Positions 46,800 through 56,142 are shown, numbered from the stretch's first letter. The stretch: 64,000 bases of DNA from Ligilactobacillus sp. WC1T17 (GCA_900110005.1 FOCC01000001.1:114912-178911), one strand, 5' to 3'. Made by a program: numbers and translations. Notes: generated by a model not told the origin, from the sequence alone.

Positions 46800-47144
46800 A
46801 TGGCTGAAGAAAAAACTTTGACTGAAGAAGAACAACTTCAGACAACCATGGGTTTAATTATCCATGCCGGCAATGCCAAAGCCTTTGCGGTTGAAGCTGT
46901 GGCCTGTGCCAAAGATGGGAAATTTGCTGAAGCAGATGAAAAATTACACCAAGCTGATCAAGAATTAGTTGAATCCCACAATACACAAACTGGGATGTTA
47001 ACGCAAGAAGCACAGGGTAATCACATTAAGGTAACCTTGCTGACAGTTCATTCACAAGATCACTTAATGAATGCCATCACCTTTATTGACTTGGCCAAAG
47101 ATTTGGTTGATGTTTATAAAAAAATGGCTGAATTAAGCAAATAA
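46800..47144 (+). CDS. PTS lactose/cellobiose-family EIIA
   Basis: The 114-residue helical protein has TVHSQDHLMNAITFIDLA, where the first His (near residue 80) is the phosphorylation site. It also has the GLIIHAGNAKAFAVEAV opening typical of LacF/CelC trimers. It receives phosphate from HPr and passes it to EIIB. It is second in a two-gene operon and ends at a strong terminator. Confidence 0.94.
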   Translation: MAEEKTLTEEEQLQTTMGLIIHAGNAKAFAVEAVACAKDGKFAEADEKLHQADQELVESHNTQTGMLTQEAQGNHIKVTLLTVHSQDHLMNAITFIDLAKDLVDVYKKMAELSK

Positions 47145-47149
47145 GATTA

Positions 47150-47178
47150 ATTGAAAGAATCCACAAAGGGTTCTTTTT
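47150..47178 (+). terminator. Terminator of the EIIB-EIIA operon
   Basis: AAAGAATCC and GGGTTCTTT arms surround ACAAA and are followed by T. Confidence 0.8.
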
Positions 47179-47228
47179 TTTGTGGATAAAATTTGCTAAG
47201 CTAAAAGAAAAAAGTGAAAGGAATTACG

Positions 47229-47651
47229 ATGAAGAAGCCGCTATTATATCCTCCAGCTCAAACAATTCCTTCCCACAAGCTGTTTTTGCAGCGCTTAGCT
47301 CAAGAAAAAAGTTATCTGCAAATCGCTGAAGCTAAAGAAGCAGCGCTTAAAAAGAGGCTAGACCAGGAAAAAAAGCCGCTTTATTCGCAATATTTTCCAA
47401 TTGAAAGCATACAGTTAACCTATAGCGAGCGGCAAAAATTGCAGGAAGCTAATTTAAAGATAACTTATCAACAGATAATTCACAGGCTGCAAGCTGAACT
47501 TGATGTTAATCAACAAGTACTGGCACAGCAATTGGGGATAACTTTGCAGAAGCTGTATCAGATTGAAGCCGGGAAGGTGCTGCCAACTATGGCAGACTTA
47601 ATTCAGATTGCCAGTTTTTGTGGCAAAAGTGTTCAAGTGAATTTAATATGA
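47229..47651 (+). CDS. XRE-type helix-turn-helix protein
   Basis: The 140-residue protein has a helical, Lys/Gln-rich N-terminal half with no family I recognise. The C-terminal XRE helix-turn-helix (LAQQLGITLQKLYQIEAGKV, near residues 96-116) resembles the DNA-binding half of HigA-like antitoxins and small repressors. The start is ATG 47229 behind GAAAGGA; an upstream GTG is inside that site. No toxin gene is adjacent. It could regulate the neighbouring sugar genes, but nothing shows this directly. Confidence 0.75.
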   Translation: MKKPLLYPPAQTIPSHKLFLQRLAQEKSYLQIAEAKEAALKKRLDQEKKPLYSQYFPIESIQLTYSERQKLQEANLKITYQQIIHRLQAELDVNQQVLAQQLGITLQKLYQIEAGKVLPTMADLIQIASFCGKSVQVNLI

Positions 47652-47680
47652 TTGACAATTTCTATAAATCATTCTATATT
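47652..47680 (+). promoter_or_regulatory. Promoter of mnmE
   Basis: TTGACA (47652-47657) and TATATT (47675-47680) are 17 bases apart. Confidence 0.75.
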
Positions 47681-47719
47681 ATAGTTAATCATTCTTATCT
47701 TAATCGATGAAGTAGTGAA

Positions 47720-47779
47720 AGTGCTTTATCCGCGTTTGACTTGAGGCGTAGTCTCGGCAGCGTGGGGGCGCTTTTTTTT
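47720..47779 (+). terminator. Attenuator-like hairpin in the mnmE leader
   Basis: AGTGC (47720-47724) pairs with GCGCT (47768-47772), and CCGCG pairs with CGTGG inside it. Eight T follow. It lies between the promoter and the gene, so some transcripts would stop about 95 bases after starting. Confidence 0.5.
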
Positions 47780-47811
47780 ATGAGATAAATTACGAAAGGA
47801 AGAACATTGAG

Positions 47812-49200
47812 ATGGCTCAAGTGACTGAGTTTGATACAATTGCAGCTATTTCCACACCGCCTGGCGAGGGGGCAATTTCGATTGTCAGAATGAGTGGTGA
47901 AGAAGCTGTTGCGATTGCTAATAAAGTATTTAAAGGAAAAGATTTGACCAAGGTTTCCAGCCATACCATTAATTATGGGCATATCCTTGATCCTAAAACG
48001 GGTGAAGAAATTGATGAAGTGATGGTTTCGGTAATGCTGGCACCAAAGACCTTTACCAAAGAAGATGTCATTGAAATCAACTGTCATGGCGGAATTGTGC
48101 CGACTAATCAAATTTTGCAGCTGCTATTAGTTAATGGTGCGCGCTTGGCAGAACCGGGCGAATTTACCAAGCGGGCCTTTTTACATGGCCGGATTGATTT
48201 AACACAGGCTGAATCGGTGATGGATTTAATTAGGGCCAAAACGGATAAGTCGATGAAAGTTGCTTTGAACCAGCTTGATGGTAATTTATCCCACTTAATT
48301 AATGCTTTAAGACAAGATATTTTGGACGTTTTAGCACAAGTGGAAGTTAACATTGATTATCCTGAATATGATGATGTTGAAACGATGACCACTAAACTTT
48401 TAAAGGAAAAAGCTCAAAGTCTCTTAAAACAAATTGAGCAACTGTTAACGACGGCTTCGCAGGGCAAAATTTTGCGTGAAGGCTTGGCAACCGCTTTGGT
48501 TGGGCGACCGAATGTGGGTAAATCAAGTTTATTAAACCATCTCTTACACGAAGAAAAGGCCATTGTTACTGATGTAGCTGGGACGACGCGTGATGTCATT
48601 GAAGAATATGTCAATGTCAGAGGCGTGCCGTTGAAGTTAATTGATACGGCAGGAATTCGCCAAACAGAGGATAAAGTCGAAAAAATTGGGGTTGAACGGT
48701 CCCGCCAAGCAATTGAACAAGCCGATTTGGTTTTATTAGTGCTGAATGCAGCCGAAGAGTTGACCGCAGAAGATCAGCAATTGCTAGATTTGACCAAGGA
48801 TAAAAAACGCATTGTTATTTTAAATAAGACTGACCTTCCAGCCAAAATTTCCAAGGCAAGCTTAAAAGAGTTGTTAAAAGACACGCCAGTCTGCGAAACA
48901 TCGGTGTTGAAGCAAGATGGTCTCGATTTGTTAGAAGCGCAAATTGCGGACTTGTTCTTTGGCGGCATTGAAAATTCACAAGGTACGGTCATGGTAACTA
49001 ATGCCCGGCATATTGCCTTGTTGAAAAAGGCGCAAGCATCCCTGGAAGCCGTTTTAGATGGGATTGCTTTGGGAATGCCGGTTGATTTGGTGCAAATTGA
49101 TATGACCCAAGCCTGGAATTTACTGGGCGAAATTACAGGTGACAGTTACGAAGACGAATTATTAGATCAATTATTCAGTCAATTCTGTTTAGGCAAATAG
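47812..49200 (+). CDS. mnmE: tRNA modification GTPase MnmE
   Basis: The 462-residue protein acts with MnmG to modify the wobble uridine of certain tRNAs. The N-terminal folate-binding domain has [20 protein letters not shown]. The GTPase domain has P-loop [14 protein letters not shown] near residue 230 and DTAG, NKTD motifs. The C-terminus is CLGK with the conserved Cys. ATG 47812 is weakly preceded by GAAAGGAAG. mnmG follows eleven bases after the stop. Confidence 0.97.
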   Translation: MAQVTEFDTIAAISTPPGEGAISIVRMSGEEAVAIANKVFKGKDLTKVSSHTINYGHILDPKTGEEIDEVMVSVMLAPKTFTKEDVIEINCHGGIVPTNQILQLLLVNGARLAEPGEFTKRAFLHGRIDLTQAESVMDLIRAKTDKSMKVALNQLDGNLSHLINALRQDILDVLAQVEVNIDYPEYDDVETMTTKLLKEKAQSLLKQIEQLLTTASQGKILREGLATALVGRPNVGKSSLLNHLLHEEKAIVTDVAGTTRDVIEEYVNVRGVPLKLIDTAGIRQTEDKVEKIGVERSRQAIEQADLVLLVLNAAEELTAEDQQLLDLTKDKKRIVILNKTDLPAKISKASLKELLKDTPVCETSVLKQDGLDLLEAQIADLFFGGIENSQGTVMVTNARHIALLKKAQASLEAVLDGIALGMPVDLVQIDMTQAWNLLGEITGDSYEDELLDQLFSQFCLGK

Positions 49201-49211
49201 GAGGAAAGATT

Positions 49212-51125
49212 TTGCAATTCGGAAATCGTTATCAAGCAGAAGATTATGATGTTATTGTTGTTGGTGCCGGACATGCGGGTTGTGAAGCCGCTTTAGCTGC
49301 TAGCCGGATGGGTAACAAGACCTTACTGATTACTATTAATTTGGAAATGGTGGCCTTTATGCCATGTAACCCAGCGGTAGGTGGACCGGCTAAAGGAATT
49401 GTTGTGCGTGAAGTAGACGCTTTAGGCGGTGAAATGGGTCGCAATACCGATAAAACCTACATTCAAATGCGGATGTTAAATACGGGTAAAGGTCCAGCTG
49501 TGAGAGCTTTACGGGCGCAAGCCGATAAGCGCTTATACTCCATTGAAATGAAGCATACGTTGGAAAAAGAAAAAAATTTGACTTTGCGTCAAGGGATTGT
49601 TGACGATTTGCTGGTTGAAGACGGTGTAATTAAAGGGGTCGTAACCAATACCGGTGCTTGCTATGGTGCTAAAGCTGTTGTTTTGACAACAGGGACGGCT
49701 GCTAGAGGCAAGATTATTATTGGGGAATTGATGTATTCTTCTGGCCCTAATAATACTCAACCAGCTATCAAATTATCTGAAAATTTGGAGCGATTAGGCT
49801 TTAAGCTGAAACGGTTCAAGACCGGGACACCGCCTCGGGTTGACGGCAATACCATTGACTATGATAAGACAGAAGAACAGCCTGGAGATAAGGAACCACA
49901 CTTATTTAGCTATGAGAGTAATGATGAGGATTACTTGGATGTTAAAAAGCAATTATCATGCTGGCTGACTTATACCAATGAAGTTACCCACAAGTTCATC
50001 ACGGATAATTTGGATCGGGCTCCAATGTACACTGGGGCAATTGAAGGGGTTGGCCCCCGTTACTGCCCATCAATTGAAACCAAGATTGTGCGTTTTGCCG
50101 ATAAGCCGCGCCACCAGCTTTTTGTTGAACCGGAAGGGCGCAATACCGATGAATATTATATTCAAGGTTTATCGACATCAATGCCAGAAGAAATCCAATT
50201 GAAGATGGTACATTCAATTGCCGGTTTGGAACATGCCCAAATGATGCGCCCCGGTTATGCCATTGAATATGATGTCGTTGATCCTTATCAATTACGTCCA
50301 ACCTTGGAAACTAAACTGGTTAAAGGCTTATATACCGCAGGACAAACGAACGGTACTTCTGGTTATGAAGAAGCCGCTGGTCAAGGGATGCTTGCCGGTA
50401 TTAATGCAGGCCGCCATGCTTTAGGTAAGAAAGAAATTGTCCTCAAACGCAGCGATGCTTACATTGGGGTTATGGTTGACGATTTAGTTACTAAAGGAAC
50501 CAACGAACCTTACCGTTTGCTTACGAGTCGGGCCGAATACCGGTTAATTTTGCGTCACGATAATGCTGACTTGCGGTTGACTGAATTGGGACATGAAATT
50601 GGTTTGATTTCAGATGAACGTTACGAAAAATTCTTAGCTAAAAAGCAGGCTATTAAAGATGAAGAAGCCCGCTTAGAATCCATTCGGATTAAGCCGGGCA
50701 AAGAAATTGATGCTTATATTGAAGCTCACGGCGACCGTCCTTTAAAAGACGGTGTTTTGGCTAGTGATTTCTTACGTCGCCCATATGTCAGCTATCAAGA
50801 CTTGCTGCAATTCATTCCGGCACCAGCCAAAGAATTGGATCGGCACGTCATTGAACAAATTGAAATTCAATATAAATATTCCGGCTATATCAAGAAGGAA
50901 TATGCACAAATTGATAAATTGAAGCGGATGGAAGCCAAGAAGATTCCTGATCGGATTGATTACAGTGCGATTGAAGGTCTGGCTACTGAAGCTGTGCAAA
51001 AACTGACCAAGATTCAACCAGAAACCATGGCACAAGCCAGCCGTATCAGTGGGGTCAATCCAGCCGATTTAGCTATTTTGGCTGTTTATATTGAACAAGG
51101 AAAGATTGCTAAGGTTAATGATTAA
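49212..51125 (+). CDS. mnmG: tRNA uridine 5-carboxymethylaminomethyl modification enzyme MnmG
   Basis: The 637-residue FAD enzyme is the partner of MnmE. It has the FAD loop [21 protein letters not shown] and the family signature [14 protein letters not shown] near residue 55. There is a GGTPP-like GTPPRVDG, and a C-terminal helical MnmE-binding domain starts near residue 550. The start is TTG 49212 after AGGAGGAAAG. It is the second gene of the mnmE operon. rsmG and parAB, often next in related genomes, are absent here. Confidence 0.97.
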   Translation: MQFGNRYQAEDYDVIVVGAGHAGCEAALAASRMGNKTLLITINLEMVAFMPCNPAVGGPAKGIVVREVDALGGEMGRNTDKTYIQMRMLNTGKGPAVRALRAQADKRLYSIEMKHTLEKEKNLTLRQGIVDDLLVEDGVIKGVVTNTGACYGAKAVVLTTGTAARGKIIIGELMYSSGPNNTQPAIKLSENLERLGFKLKRFKTGTPPRVDGNTIDYDKTEEQPGDKEPHLFSYESNDEDYLDVKKQLSCWLTYTNEVTHKFITDNLDRAPMYTGAIEGVGPRYCPSIETKIVRFADKPRHQLFVEPEGRNTDEYYIQGLSTSMPEEIQLKMVHSIAGLEHAQMMRPGYAIEYDVVDPYQLRPTLETKLVKGLYTAGQTNGTSGYEEAAGQGMLAGINAGRHALGKKEIVLKRSDAYIGVMVDDLVTKGTNEPYRLLTSRAEYRLILRHDNADLRLTELGHEIGLISDERYEKFLAKKQAIKDEEARLESIRIKPGKEIDAYIEAHGDRPLKDGVLASDFLRRPYVSYQDLLQFIPAPAKELDRHVIEQIEIQYKYSGYIKKEYAQIDKLKRMEAKKIPDRIDYSAIEGLATEAVQKLTKIQPETMAQASRISGVNPADLAILAVYIEQGKIAKVND

Positions 51126-51127
51126 AA

Positions 51128-51155
51128 GCAAAAGCGATTCAAATAAATCGCTTTT
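51128..51155 (+). terminator. Terminator of mnmEG
   Basis: AAAGCGATT and AATCGCTTT arms surround CAAATA and are followed by TTG, directly after the mnmG stop. Confidence 0.8.
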
Positions 51156-51171
51156 TGTTTCACGTGAAACA
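51156..51171. other. parS chromosome segregation site
   Basis: TGTTTCACGTGAAACA is a perfect 16-base palindrome matching the conserved ParB/Spo0J binding site. It lies about 17 kb from the origin, where parS sites are expected, in the gap after mnmG. Confidence 0.92.
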
Positions 51172-51173
51172 AG

Positions 51174-51293
51174 GGCGCTTTTCTTGGCGGTTAAGCTTCG
51201 TAAGCTAAGCTTGCCCTAACGTCGCAGTATGGCTTTAGCCAGTCTTAGCGCTAAAAGCCTATGAGCCCAAGCCCGACTACGCAGTACACCTTT
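51174..51293. repeat. Hairpin-mosaic repeat 8 (degenerate)
   Basis: Fragments of at least two unit types are joined: CTTTTCTTGGCGGTTAAGCTTCG at the left, and GCGCTAAAAGCCTATGAGCC and GCCCGACTAC at the right. The inner stems are missing. It follows the parS site directly. Confidence 0.7.
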
Positions 51294-51298
51294 GGAGT

Positions 51299-51333
51299 CA
51301 AAAAAAGAGTTCCTATTAAGGAACTCTTTTTTA
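51299..51333 (-). terminator. Terminator of the DUF2207 gene
   Basis: AAAGAGTTCC and GGAACTCTTT arms surround TATTAA and are followed on the minus strand by T. Confidence 0.85.
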
Positions 51334-53139
51334 TTTTTGCTGGTTTTGTTCACGTAATTTATTGAACAGCTTCTTTTTGAATTTTACAGCTTTATCATCT
51401 TCAGTGTTTAATTCAGCTGCTTTTTTAGGGGCAATAGCGTTCACTAATCCTTCAGATAAAGCGGCCGCATATTCACCGTCAGAAAAGATAAAGACTGGGA
51501 AGTAGTAGGCTTCAAAGACCAGCTGCAGTCTTTTAGCTGGAAAATTAATCTTTAAAGCTTGGATGGTGTTGCGCGATGAGCCGAAAACAATGGAATAAGG
51601 CACCAATTCCTCATGTAAAACCTGCTCTTTTAAAGGTGCCAAGACGGTTTGTTTAATGGTGGCAAATCCTTGATTTAAACATAATAACCGGTAACGCATC
51701 GCAATCCCTTTTTGCGTATAGGTTTCCCGCTTGCTGTAAAGTTTAGATAGTAAGATGCCGCTTAAAAGCATAACTAAGACAACCGGAATTGCAATATAAA
51801 GCTGGTTTAAGAATAAGCAGACACATGCTGCCGTTAAAGGAATATTGGCTAGACACCAAATAGCGGTCAAATGGGCGCTGCGGTTGGCTTTAACATCAAA
51901 GTAGTTTGTTTTACGAGCGCGGTCAAAGGTAACTTTAGCCCACTGATCAAAGTTTTCGGCTAATAACTTACGGCGTTTTTCATCTTTGGAGAAATTTTCC
52001 AAATCTTTGAGATTGAATTTTCCCTTAGATCCGACACTGCCAAAGAGCATTTTAAGCAGATTATTATTGTTTAAGATACTCTTGTCAGCCAATTTGATAG
52101 AAAAATCATTTCGGGTGTTAGGCACCGTTTCAATCGTCACTTTTTTATTTGCTGCCAGTTCAAGCAGGTAGGCAGCAAATGCGCGTGGGGTAGGCTTTTT
52201 ATCGGTCATGATGACTTCAGCAAATTCAGCCGGTAATTTTGGAATTGCAAAAGTAGCAATTACATCAGGCATGACAGCTTTGCCCTTTAAAGGATGGCGC
52301 AAAAGATGGATGAACCAGCCTACAAACGAAAATGTCGTTAAAATTAATAAACCATAACTAATTAAGTTTAGAGTGGTCTTCTTTTGTTCATTTTGAGCTT
52401 TAATTTTTGCAGCCTGCTCATCTTCATAGCGTTCAATCAACTCGCGGGTATCGCGCTTAATGACATTGGTGTTTGTACTTGTGACCTTGACTGGCATCAG
52501 TAAGCGCAAGCGTAAGCTGAATTTGGCTGGATTATTGGTCGAAGTAATTTGAGCTGTACCTTTGGTGTTATTGACGATGGTATTGGTATCGCCGACATTA
52601 CCATGGTGCCAAAGACGCAAAAACTTGACATTTTTTTGCGGCAAGATGAATTTTACACTGACTTTTTTGGGCTGAATCCCCATCTTTTTAGTTATTAAAG
52701 ACCAATTGATACTAGCGCAATCTTTGTAATTTATCGCTAAATGATTCAGGGTATAAGTATATTTGAGGGTGACAGTACCCTTTTTGTAGTTACCGTAACT
52801 AACAATATTGACCATATTTTTGGTCTGTGTTTTGGTAAATGTTCTGCGCTGATGCGAATCAGACTGTTTTAATTTTTTATTATTTTGGCTAACGCTTATT
52901 TTAGGCATGCTGGAAGCACCCGTAATATTTAGCGGTAAAGCGAGGTAAAGCCGATTGGCATTTAACTGGTAGCTGACGGTTTGAACCACTTTGGCATTGC
53001 CATTTTTTTTAAGGTAGACATTAATTTGGTTATTATTAATTTGATAATTCGTGGTTTTAGCTTGTGCAGTTGTTTGCCTGGTGAAGCAAAACAAGAGTGC
53101 GATAACCGCTAAAAGCCAAGCAAAATGCTTTTTTTGCAT
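51331..53139 (-). CDS. DUF2207-type membrane protein
   Basis: The 602-residue protein has a signal peptide (residues 1-26, ending TTAQAKT). An extracellular beta-rich domain follows to about residue 235 (NYQINNNQINVYLKKNG opening). One membrane segment is near 255, then a cytoplasmic winged-helix-like region and two adjacent membrane segments near 435-475. The tail is highly charged. This is the arrangement of DUF2207 proteins, common in lactobacilli and of unknown function. It is monocistronic. Confidence 0.85.
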   Translation of the reverse strand: MQKKHFAWLLAVIALLFCFTRQTTAQAKTTNYQINNNQINVYLKKNGNAKVVQTVSYQLNANRLYLALPLNITGASSMPKISVSQNNKKLKQSDSHQRRTFTKTQTKNMVNIVSYGNYKKGTVTLKYTYTLNHLAINYKDCASINWSLITKKMGIQPKKVSVKFILPQKNVKFLRLWHHGNVGDTNTIVNNTKGTAQITSTNNPAKFSLRLRLLMPVKVTSTNTNVIKRDTRELIERYEDEQAAKIKAQNEQKKTTLNLISYGLLILTTFSFVGWFIHLLRHPLKGKAVMPDVIATFAIPKLPAEFAEVIMTDKKPTPRAFAAYLLELAANKKVTIETVPNTRNDFSIKLADKSILNNNNLLKMLFGSVGSKGKFNLKDLENFSKDEKRRKLLAENFDQWAKVTFDRARKTNYFDVKANRSAHLTAIWCLANIPLTAACVCLFLNQLYIAIPVVLVMLLSGILLSKLYSKRETYTQKGIAMRYRLLCLNQGFATIKQTVLAPLKEQVLHEELVPYSIVFGSSRNTIQALKINFPAKRLQLVFEAYYFPVFIFSDGEYAAALSEGLVNAIAPKKAAELNTEDDKAVKFKKKLFNKLREQNQQK

Positions 53140-53292
53140 AAAAATCGCCCTTTCTAAGTCTAATTATTAGTATGACAAATTTATGTTGTCAATTTGAGCT
53201 TCAGGTGTGAAATTTTTGCCAAAAGTTTACATAATACTAAAGCTTACTTAATTATAACTTATAAATTAACTAAAAAAGCTGAAGATAAATAT

Positions 53293-53350
53293 TTGACAAA
53301 TAGAAATTAGTCGATTAAGATAATCATGTAATTAAATGAAAGCGTTAACA
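53293..53350 (+). promoter_or_regulatory. Alcohol dehydrogenase promoter with cre site
   Basis: TTGACA (53293-53298) and TAAGAT (53316-53321) are 17 bases apart. TGAAAGCGTTAACA (53337-53350), downstream of the start point, fits the cre consensus fully and predicts CcpA repression. Confidence 0.7.
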
Positions 53351-53366
53351 AGAGAGGCGGATTATT

Positions 53367-54479
53367 ATGAAGATTAAAGCAGCTGTTGTAGAAGAAAAAG
53401 GTCAACCATTTACTATTAAAGACGACATCGAGCTTCATGATGTCGGACCAACTGATTTGCAAATCCACATGGTAGCATCAGGTATTTGTCACTCTGACGA
53501 AGCCCTCAGAAAGGGCGATGCGGCAATTTCCTGGCCAATTGTTTTAGGACATGAAGGTGCCGGAATTGTTGAAAAAGTCGGGAGTGCTGTTACCCGTTTT
53601 AAACCAGGCGATCACGTTATCTTGTCATTTTATGCTGACGGCTCTTGTGATAATTGCTTGAAAGGTGTGCCAACTCAATGTCGCAATTATGCTGATTATA
53701 ATTTGTCAGGTATTAGACCAGATGGTGATTATCAATTTACTGAAGATGGGCATAATGTAGCTAATATGTTTAACCAATCATCATTTACCACCACAACCGT
53801 TGTTGACCAACGTAATGCGGTTAAGGTTGATAACAATCTTGATTTGCGTAAATTAGGACCTTTGGGCTGCGGCTATGTTACCGGTTCAGGTACAGTCTTC
53901 AATACTTTGAAGCCACGTCCAGGCGACACGATTGCCGTCTTTGGGACTGGTGCCGTGGGCTTGGCTGCTATGATGGCAGGACGCATTTCAGGCTGCATTA
54001 AGGTTATTGCTGTGGACATTGTGCCAGAACGGTTGGAACTTGCTAAAGAATTAGGCGCAACTGATACAATCAACAGTAAAGAAGATCCAGTAGCTAAGAT
54101 TCGCGAATTAACAGGCGGCTATGGGGTTGATTGGACCGTTGATACCACTGGTTTGCCAGCTGTTATCAAGAACGGGGTTGATGCTTTAGCTCAAGGCGGG
54201 ACTTGCGCAGCGATTGCGGTGACCCCACATTTAGTTGAACTTTCAACCTGGAACGACCTTTGCGTTGGCGATAAGAAAGTTGTCGGTGTCAACATGGGTG
54301 ATTCTATTCCTCAAGTAGATATTCCACGCTTGATTGAATTCTACAAGTTAGGCTGGTTTGACTTCGATAAGACTGAAAAATTCTATGATTTTGAAGATAT
54401 CAATCAAGCTAACCAGGATTCTGTTTCGGGCAAGACAATTAAACCAGTACTGATTATTGATAAGGATTATCGTCCTTAA
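53367..54479 (+). CDS. Zinc-dependent alcohol dehydrogenase (MDR superfamily)
   Basis: The 370-residue enzyme has catalytic-zinc residues in GICHSDEA (Cys near 41) and GHEGAGIVEKVG, and the NAD fold FGTGAVGLAAMMAGR. The structural-zinc loop reads DGSCDNCLKGVPTQC: three Cys are present and Asp takes the place of the first. It resembles aryl/benzyl-alcohol and class III-like dehydrogenases. The likely role is aldehyde reduction or alcohol oxidation with NAD. It is monocistronic and catabolite controlled. Confidence 0.9.
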   Translation: MKIKAAVVEEKGQPFTIKDDIELHDVGPTDLQIHMVASGICHSDEALRKGDAAISWPIVLGHEGAGIVEKVGSAVTRFKPGDHVILSFYADGSCDNCLKGVPTQCRNYADYNLSGIRPDGDYQFTEDGHNVANMFNQSSFTTTTVVDQRNAVKVDNNLDLRKLGPLGCGYVTGSGTVFNTLKPRPGDTIAVFGTGAVGLAAMMAGRISGCIKVIAVDIVPERLELAKELGATDTINSKEDPVAKIRELTGGYGVDWTVDTTGLPAVIKNGVDALAQGGTCAAIAVTPHLVELSTWNDLCVGDKKVVGVNMGDSIPQVDIPRLIEFYKLGWFDFDKTEKFYDFEDINQANQDSVSGKTIKPVLIIDKDYRP

Positions 54480-54496
54480 AAGGCATTCTTAAAATT

Positions 54497-54532
54497 GTAA
54501 ACCGCGTTGTATTTAGCAGCGCGTTTTTTTGT
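54497..54532 (+). terminator. Terminator of the alcohol dehydrogenase gene
   Basis: CGCGTTG pairs with CAGCGCG (one mismatch) around TATTTAG and is followed by seven T. Confidence 0.7.
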
Positions 54533-54549
54533 CTATGAGTAAAAGTGGT

Positions 54550-54616
54550 GACGTTTAAGACAAAAAAATGGACGTTTAAAACAAAAAAAGCGGTAAAAAG
54601 GAAACGGTGCTACAAT
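54550..54616 (+). promoter_or_regulatory. LytTR-type direct repeats and extended -10 of the bacteriocin-like gene
   Basis: GACGTTTAA occurs at 54550-54558 and 54571-54579, a period of 21 bases. An extended -10 TGCTACAAT (TACAAT at 54611-54616) lies about 31 bases further. Nine-base direct repeats with a 12-base gap are the known binding pattern of PlnC/PlnD-like LytTR response regulators at lactobacillus bacteriocin promoters. Confidence 0.65.
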
Positions 54617-54639
54617 GAAAGGTAAAAGGAGGAGCAGAT

Positions 54640-55017
54640 ATGAAAAAAATTATGCTAATCATGGGGTTGTTGTTTGTAGCGGGAACTACTTTTAATATGT
54701 CTGAGATAAATGTTCACGCTAGTTATTTGAATAAAACGACTTCTTTTGGTAATAATCTTAAAGGAGCATCTACTACAGAAAAAGGGCAATTTATTTATAC
54801 GGGTCGCGTTTGGTTTTATCCTGCAAGAACTGGTGTTCGCAAAGGGTGGTTTAAATATGTTAGAAACGGTAGAACCGTAAAATATGTTACTACAGGATAT
54901 TATAGAAAACCTTATAAGCAAAAGAAAACAGTTAAGGTTAGTGCGACAGGAAGTTGTACAGACAGCCTTGTTTCAGGACGCAAGCAGCGAACCGTCTTTC
55001 ATTATGGATTTAATTAA
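54640..55017 (+). CDS. Secreted bacteriocin-like protein, possibly lactococcin 972-like
   Basis: The 125-residue precursor has a signal peptide (residues 1-27, ending NVHA-S) and a basic, aromatic mature part of about 98 residues ending in TVFHYGFN. The size, Sec signal and aromatic C-terminus recall lactococcin 972-type bacteriocins, and a broken ABC transporter gene follows, as in those loci. The promoter carries LytTR-type direct repeats. The match to lactococcin 972 is by general pattern only; it may be another class of secreted peptide. Confidence 0.6.
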   Translation: MKKIMLIMGLLFVAGTTFNMSEINVHASYLNKTTSFGNNLKGASTTEKGQFIYTGRVWFYPARTGVRKGWFKYVRNGRTVKYVTTGYYRKPYKQKKTVKVSATGSCTDSLVSGRKQRTVFHYGFN

Positions 55018-55022
55018 GTAAT

Positions 55023-55553
55023 ATGAAAATAATCACAAGGTATTGGACAAAAGGCAATTTGTTTAAAACAGTATTGTTGAGTTTTTTTTTGGCACTAATG
55101 ATGTCGATTGTGTTTGGAAACAGACTGGGTAATTTTGCTGGTTCTATAGTGACTGTTAGGTGTATAGTAGTGACTTTATCTGGGGTTATATCATTGATTT
55201 ATTACTATCATATGTATGAACAATTCAAATCCGAATTTTATTTACGTATCACTCTAGGAGATACGGTAGCAGAAATTTCTGAATGTTTTGCTCAGAAGCC
55301 AATTAAATTTTTATCTGGGGGGCAAAAACAGCGCTTAATGATAGCGCGTGCTTTGATAAAAAAGCCCCCAATTATTTTGGCTGATGAACCAACAGCAGCT
55401 TTGGATAAACACAACGTCGATTTAGTATATGATTTGCTGAAACAGCGCGCTCAGGCGGGAAGTACGGTGATAACCGTAACACATGATATATCGTTCTCCG
55501 AAAAATTTTCACGCGTATTGAAATTAGATAAAGGTCATTTAAAAGAGGTGTAA
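55023..55553 (+). pseudogene. Chimeric remnant: membrane segments fused to the C-terminal half of an ABC ATPase
   Basis: The 176-codon frame starts with two or three hydrophobic segments (residues 12-75), then changes abruptly near residue 92. From there it reads as the second half of an ABC ATPase: signature FLSGGQKQRLMIARAL, Walker B IILADEPTAALD and switch VTHD. Walker A and the Q-loop are missing, so it cannot hydrolyse ATP. An in-frame internal deletion joining a permease gene to its ATPase gene explains it. It lies five bases after the bacteriocin-like gene. Confidence 0.75.
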
Positions 55554-55741
55554 TGGTTATGGGAATTTGGTTGATTATTTTTGGTGCTGTAATTGGCATT
55601 TGCGCTTTAGGTTTTGGCATTAATTTAGTGAAACAAGATAAGAAAATTAGTGGTTATCTGTTAAGTTTAGTGGGTGTTTGTGCACTTTGTTATGCAGGGT
55701 ATGTCTTGGCGATTATTTTAAATGCCTTGCGGTCAATGTAA
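55553..55741 (+). CDS. Small membrane protein of unknown function
   Basis: The 62-residue protein has two hydrophobic helices (residues 4-24 and 33-57). Its ATG overlaps the stop of the chimeric ABC gene (TAATG), so it is translationally coupled. It might be an immunity-like protein of the bacteriocin locus, inferred only from place and size. A second ATG at 55559 is also possible. Its stop is followed by a repeat border (CAGGGTGC). Confidence 0.6.
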   Translation: MVMGIWLIIFGAVIGICALGFGINLVKQDKKISGYLLSLVGVCALCYAGYVLAIILNALRSM

Positions 55742-55752
55742 TCAGGGTGCTT
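55742..55752. repeat. Repeat border remnant
   Basis: TCAGGGTGCTT matches the terminal motif of the hairpin-mosaic repeats and stands exactly between a stop codon and a truncated transporter gene. Confidence 0.5.
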
Positions 55753-56140
55753 GGCTGAAAAAGGCGGTTTAAAAACGATGCCTAAAATTTATCTGCTGGA
55801 AGTCGTTTTATTCTTATGCCTTCCGGTGCTGATGTTTAATCAATGGGTCGGATTTATTGGACTTTTAGGTACAGGGTCGGTTATGTATTTATTCAATTCA
55901 CCGCTGCAACTACATTTTTTAAAGGTAGCTGAAGAAGATTATCCTGATTCCATGGTTTTTGCATCTTCGTTTAATTCTATCTTTTCTAATTTAGGGATTT
56001 CGATTGGATCAGCAACCGGTTCTTGGGTCATGGCTAAAGCTTCTTTAAATGCTTTGGGACCTGTGGCAGCCATTTATGCCTTTTTAGCTTTAAGTTGCAT
56101 TATCGCTTTAAATAAGGCCAATCAAAAACAGAAAAATTAG
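55751..56140 (+). pseudogene. C-terminal fragment of an MFS transporter
   Basis: The 129-codon frame reads as the last four or so membrane segments of an AraJ-like major facilitator protein (FASSFNSIFSNLGISIGSATGSWVMAKASL). A full protein would have about 390 residues, so roughly the first two-thirds are missing. It begins right at a repeat border. There is no good ribosome site. It is most likely a non-functional remnant. Confidence 0.75.
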
Positions 56141-56142
56141 CT

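Noticed and set aside
47695..48111. 138-codon minus-strand frame opposite mnmE
   Set aside because: Shadow of mnmE with no supporting signals.
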